DNA of 64,000 nt from Aeromonas sobria (GTDB lineage: Bacteria; Pseudomonadota; Gammaproteobacteria; Enterobacterales; Aeromonadaceae), in NCBI RefSeq assembly GCF_000820145.1, contig NZ_CDBW01000006.1, forward strand, positions 364,257-428,256, in the 5' to 3' direction. Below, piece after piece: positions 61,217-64,000 of this stretch. Numbering within the stretch: the stretch's first letter is position 1; the number at the start of each line of letters is the position of its first letter. The notes below the pieces were generated by a model, which did not search any database, had not been told where the DNA came from, and saw nothing but the letters and a program-made list of their open reading frames with translations. The position numbers and the translations under genes were made by a program.

Positions 61217-61246
61217 CGAGGGAGCCTTGGGCTCTCTCGTTTTTTT
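61217..61246 (+). terminator. Terminator of the AbgT gene
   Basis: Stem CGAGGGAGCC / GGCTCTCTCG with one mismatch, followed by TTTTTTT. Confidence 0.9.
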
Positions 61247-61277
61247 CGCTATGGTGTGACCTCATTTTGGAGGTGCC

Positions 61278-62003
61278 ATGAATCAGACCATCGATCTTAT
61301 CCTTTCCCATCGCTCCATCCGTCAGTTCACTGCCGAGCCGATCGCCCCGCAGCAGCTGGATGCCATTCTCGCCGCGGCCCAGTCAGCCTCGACCTCGAGC
61401 TTCATGCAGGTGACCAGCATTGTGCGGGTGACCGAACCCGAGGTGCGTCAGCAGCTGGCCATGTTGGCTGGCAATCAACCCTATGTGGTGCAGGCGGCCG
61501 AGTTTCTGGTGTTCTGCGCCGATTACCATCGTCACAGCCAGATTGTGCCCGAGGCCCAGACCGGTTATGCGGAGCAACTGCTGATCGGTGCCATCGACGG
61601 GGCCCTGATGGCACAGAATGCCCTGCTGGCGGCCCAATCGCTGGGGCTGGGCGGTGTCTATATCGGCGGCATTCGCAACCATCCGGCCGAGGTGAGCGAG
61701 CTGCTCGGCTTGCCCCATCAGGTGATCCCGCTGTTTGGCCTCTGTCTCGGTCATCCGGATCAACAACCAGAGCAGAAACCCCGTCTGCCCAAGGCGCTGG
61801 TGGTGCATCAGGATCGCTATCAACAGCGGCTGGATCGCGATCTGCTGGCCCGGTACGATCAGCAGATCGCGGCCTACTATCAGGCGCGCAGTAACAACAA
61901 TAAGCAGCAGACCTGGAGTGGCCAGATCCGCACAATTTTAAGTAAAGAGTCCCGCCCTTTCATGATGGGCTTCTTGCAATCGCGGGGCTATAACCTCAAG
62001 TAA
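61278..62003 (+). CDS. nfsA: Oxygen-insensitive NADPH nitroreductase
   Basis: A 241-residue FMN-dependent nitroreductase of the NfsA type: HRSIRQFTAEPI at the start, SASTSSFMQVTSIVRV, LGLGGVYIGGIRNHP, and the C-terminal RPFMMGFLQSRGYNLK. It reduces nitroaromatic compounds and quinones with NADPH in two-electron steps. AGGTGCC upstream of ATG 61278 is a modest ribosome-binding site. The length fits E. coli NfsA (240). Confidence 0.94.
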   Translation: MNQTIDLILSHRSIRQFTAEPIAPQQLDAILAAAQSASTSSFMQVTSIVRVTEPEVRQQLAMLAGNQPYVVQAAEFLVFCADYHRHSQIVPEAQTGYAEQLLIGAIDGALMAQNALLAAQSLGLGGVYIGGIRNHPAEVSELLGLPHQVIPLFGLCLGHPDQQPEQKPRLPKALVVHQDRYQQRLDRDLLARYDQQIAAYYQARSNNNKQQTWSGQIRTILSKESRPFMMGFLQSRGYNLK

Positions 62004-62194
62004 TGGCGCTGATGGGCGATACTATGGGGAAGTGGCCACCATGGTCATCATCCACTGATCATGCAATCTCTCCCTGAGACCGGGGGTACAGCTTGGCGAC
62101 AAATCGTGGGCAAGGGGGGATCTGCAGGCTACCTTAAGTGGGTAAGCTGTTGTAGGATCACGCAATTGGATTGGGACAGGGGTTTGGACATCCT

Positions 62195-62959
62195 ATGATT
62201 TTAACTTTGGTATTGCTGTCTATCGGCGCACTCCTGTTTTTGGTTATCGCCTATAACGTGGTGCAGCAATATAAGCAGAAGGCTGAGGCGGACAAGCGTC
62301 ACGCCGTTGCCAGACACAAGACGGTGGCCGACGAGACCGAAGAGGTGCTGCTGAACGTCAATCTGGTGCCTTTTTCCAAGAACATGGTGTTGCTGTTGCA
62401 GCACCGGATCCTCGATGCCTATCGTGCCATCGCCCAGGTGATGCCCAACAACCAGATCAAGCAGCGCATCGCCGATGTGCAGACCCAGATCAAGAACGTG
62501 CAGGAAAACTACAGTCCTCATGATGAAGGGCATTTCAAAACCCCTGAGTCTGATCGCCAGGCGATCCAGATGCTGCAACTGGTCAAAAAGATGCGGGCCG
62601 TGCTGCGAGTCGAGCACAACAAGGGCAAGATTGACCCGCAGGGGTTTGCTCAGGAAGAGCGCCGGCTCGAGCTGATGCAGCTCAAAATCAATATCTCCAA
62701 TTTGATCAAGCGGGCGATGGATGCGCAGATCCAGGGCCAATTCGGTACCTGTCGCCAACTCTATACCAAGGGACTCGCTGCCATCAGCAATGTCGGCGAC
62801 AAAGATCCGTATCTGGTTGCCCGAGAAGAGGATATGCGGCAGGGTCTCAAGGCGCTTGATGAGCAACAGCAACAGAACAGCGCGCAGGATCTGCAGAATA
62901 TCAAGGACAAGGAAACCGACGAGCTCGATGTTCTGTTTCAACCCAAGAAGAAATGGTAA
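62195..62959 (+). CDS. Membrane-anchored coiled-coil protein
   Basis: A 254-residue protein from ATG 62195, starting with one membrane helix (about residues 2-20: ILTLVLLSIGALLFLVIA) followed by a helical, highly charged cytoplasmic-looking domain with Gln-rich segments near the end (EQQQQNSAQDLQNIKDK). Similar conserved hypothetical proteins are found in Aeromonas and Vibrio, but I know no function. It lies 2 bp before the YecM-like gene, so the two are co-transcribed. Confidence 0.7.
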   Translation: MILTLVLLSIGALLFLVIAYNVVQQYKQKAEADKRHAVARHKTVADETEEVLLNVNLVPFSKNMVLLLQHRILDAYRAIAQVMPNNQIKQRIADVQTQIKNVQENYSPHDEGHFKTPESDRQAIQMLQLVKKMRAVLRVEHNKGKIDPQGFAQEERRLELMQLKINISNLIKRAMDAQIQGQFGTCRQLYTKGLAAISNVGDKDPYLVAREEDMRQGLKALDEQQQQNSAQDLQNIKDKETDELDVLFQPKKKW

Positions 62960-62961
62960 GT

Positions 62962-63507
62962 ATGTCTCATTCACTCGATTCCACACTGGGGCCAATGGCC
63001 CCATTTGTTTCTCAGCTGTTGGCCGAACTGGCCGCCACTGGCATCACTATTCCCCAGCCAACGGTCGACCACCTCTGTTATCGGGCTGCTACGTTGCAGG
63101 AGTACCGCGCGCTATGCGCTGTGCTGGCTGAGGCGGGCACCTTGCTGGTGGAGGGGATGATCGGCGGTCGTCCCATCGTCACCTATCAGCTGCATCAGTC
63201 GGTGCAGGTTGGCGAGGTGCAGGTGCCCTGTATCGAACTGGCTGCGCCGAAACCGGGTCGCGTCCATCAGGCTGGGCTTGAGCATATCGAGCTGGTGGTT
63301 GCCTCGCTCCCTGCACTTGTGGCGCGCTATCCCGAGCTGCCGTTCAAAACCGGCAATATGCAAGATACCCGCAATCCTGATATCGGCCTGATGTTGCCCT
63401 CCGGCCAGATCAAGTTTCACCTGCGCCCGCTGGCTGAAGTGATCGCCGAAGAGGTGGCGACCGGCGCTGTGGTGGCGGTGCCTGCGGATTATTTCGAGCA
63501 GGATTGA
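62962..63507 (+). CDS. yecM: YecM-like VOC-fold protein
   Basis: A 181-residue protein. Metal-type VOC ligands are conserved in TVDHLCYRA, HQAGLEHIELVV and IKFHLRPLAEVI, as in YecM of E. coli, whose structure is a VOC-like metal-binding fold with unknown substrate. The start ATG 62962 is three codons after the first ATG-like codon; spacing from the purine-rich AAGAAATGG supports it. Length is close to YecM (188). Confidence 0.9.
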   Translation: MSHSLDSTLGPMAPFVSQLLAELAATGITIPQPTVDHLCYRAATLQEYRALCAVLAEAGTLLVEGMIGGRPIVTYQLHQSVQVGEVQVPCIELAAPKPGRVHQAGLEHIELVVASLPALVARYPELPFKTGNMQDTRNPDIGLMLPSGQIKFHLRPLAEVIAEEVATGAVVAVPADYFEQD

Positions 63508-63555
63508 TTTTGCGCACAATGCATCGCGCGAGCCTGACAGGCTCTTGAAGTCCGC

Positions 63556-63589
63556 AGCAAAAGGGGTCACCAGCGTGACCCCTTTTGCT
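63556..63589 (+). terminator. Terminator behind yecM
   Basis: A perfect 15-bp stem AGCAAAAGGGGTCAC / GTGACCCCTTTTGCT, usable on both strands; it also ends the convergent MFS gene. A 16-bp direct repeat (TTTTGCTATCTGGCTG, 63583 and 63603) follows. Confidence 0.9.
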
Positions 63590-63674
63590 ATCTGGCTGTG
63601 CTTTTTGCTATCTGGCTGCGCTAGACCACGAGATGGTTATCGGGTCGTGGGTGACCCTGTTTGCGCTGATCCCG

Positions 63675-64000
63675 TTACCCGTGCCGGTGGGGTTGCTGGG
63701 CGGGCAGCGGCGATTCGCTTCGCTGCTTGAGGCGGCCGAGCCAGAGGCTCAAGCTCGCTGTCAGGATGAGGACCAGCTCAATCCCCATGACCAGCCCGCC
63801 AAGCTGGCCTTGTTCCCAGAACGGGTGCAAGTAAAGCCCCCCCAGACTCGCCCCTAGATAGTAGGCCACCAGATAGAGGGAGGAGGCGAGGGCGCGGTTG
63901 TGTTCAACATGATGACCCACCCAGGCACTGGCGCAGGCGTGTGCCAGGAAAAAGCCGAAGCTGGAGACCAGCAAGCCACTCAGGATCCCGGGCAGACTAC
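63675..64000 (-). CDS. MFS transporter, C-terminal part
   Basis: The last about 108 codons of a major facilitator protein, open at the right window edge. Membrane helices are seen in GLLVSSFGFFLAHACASAWV, SLYLVAYYLGASLGGLYLHP and GLVMGIELVLILTASLSLWL. The SxYLVAYYLGASLGG motif resembles YnfM-type arabinose-efflux-like permeases. The substrate is unknown; N-terminal half is not in the window. Confidence 0.8.
   Translation of the reverse strand, partial: SLPGILSGLLVSSFGFFLAHACASAWVGHHVEHNRALASSLYLVAYYLGASLGGLYLHPFWEQGQLGGLVMGIELVLILTASLSLWLGRLKQRSESPLPAQQPHRHG

Noticed and set aside
63583..63618. 16-bp direct repeat behind yecM
   Set aside because: A short local duplication next to a terminator; no sign of a mobile or regulatory element.

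Overview
The window reads as a chromosomal segment of an Aeromonas-like gammaproteobacterium. The core genes (nuoA/nuoB, a second polar-flagellar stator pair, a heme receptor with Fur-box-like sites, a GlyGly-CTERM protease, ltaE, nfsA, an AbgT transporter, a YecM-like protein) and the T6SS cargo, which resembles the hcp/vgrG/TseP sets known from Aeromonas, all fit that genus. Species cannot be assigned by eye.

Left core (1-11.7 kb): the start of the nuo operon (minus strand); then a minus-strand cluster made of a heme/hemoglobin TonB receptor with two Fur-box-like sites, a secreted S9 oligopeptidase, a metallopeptidase ending in a GlyGly-CTERM sorting tail, and two DUF1566 proteins; then an overlapping MotA/MotB-type stator operon.

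Integrated island (about 11.87-43.23 kb): a 17-bp direct repeat made of the 3' end of tRNA-Ser(GGA) occurs at 11870-11886 and at 43215-43231, inside the intact tRNA gene. A P4-type tyrosine integrase lies just inside the left repeat. The island is a mosaic: (i) a minus-strand T6SS cargo unit hcp - PAAR - vgrG - TseP-like peptidoglycan hydrolase - putative periplasmic immunity protein, with a sigma-54 promoter candidate in front of hcp; (ii) a relic of a LuxR-type regulator and an IS5-family fragment; (iii) a large SF1 helicase with a C-terminal DUF2726-like nuclease domain; (iv) an H-NS-like silencer; (v) a satellite-type module (AlpA-like regulator, YfjI/DUF3987 protein, inovirus Gp2/YagK-like protein) around a 66-bp tandem repeat; (vi) an unrecognised 689-residue protein; (vii) a serine resolvase; (viii) a plus-strand accessory block with an IrmA-like protein, an LRAT-like protein, DUF2787, RadC and many small unknown genes, including two CbeA/YeeU-family antitoxin homologues without a recognisable CbtA toxin; (ix) a membrane protein with a nine-unit CTTT repeat inside its reading frame (a phase-variation candidate); (x) a tightly coupled two-gene unit of unknown function; (xi) a decayed IS5-family transposase. 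No phage structural genes and no conjugation genes were seen.

Right core (43.2-64 kb): tRNA-Ser; two TPM-domain proteins with LemA; MepA; a complete polar amino-acid ABC transporter encoded as one overlapping operon; an RRM RNA-binding protein with a structured leader; an aldo/keto reductase; an HTH regulator; an SDR; threonine aldolase; a PAS protein with a receiver-CheC-like protein; a LysR regulator; a GGDEF/EAL protein; an AbgT transporter; NfsA; a coiled-coil membrane protein; a YecM-like protein; and the end of an MFS transporter.

The best candidates for undescribed biology are the coupled two-gene unit (40.5-42.3 kb), the phase-variable membrane protein beside it, the standalone helicase-nuclease, the 689-residue orphan, and the toxin-less YeeU-family block.
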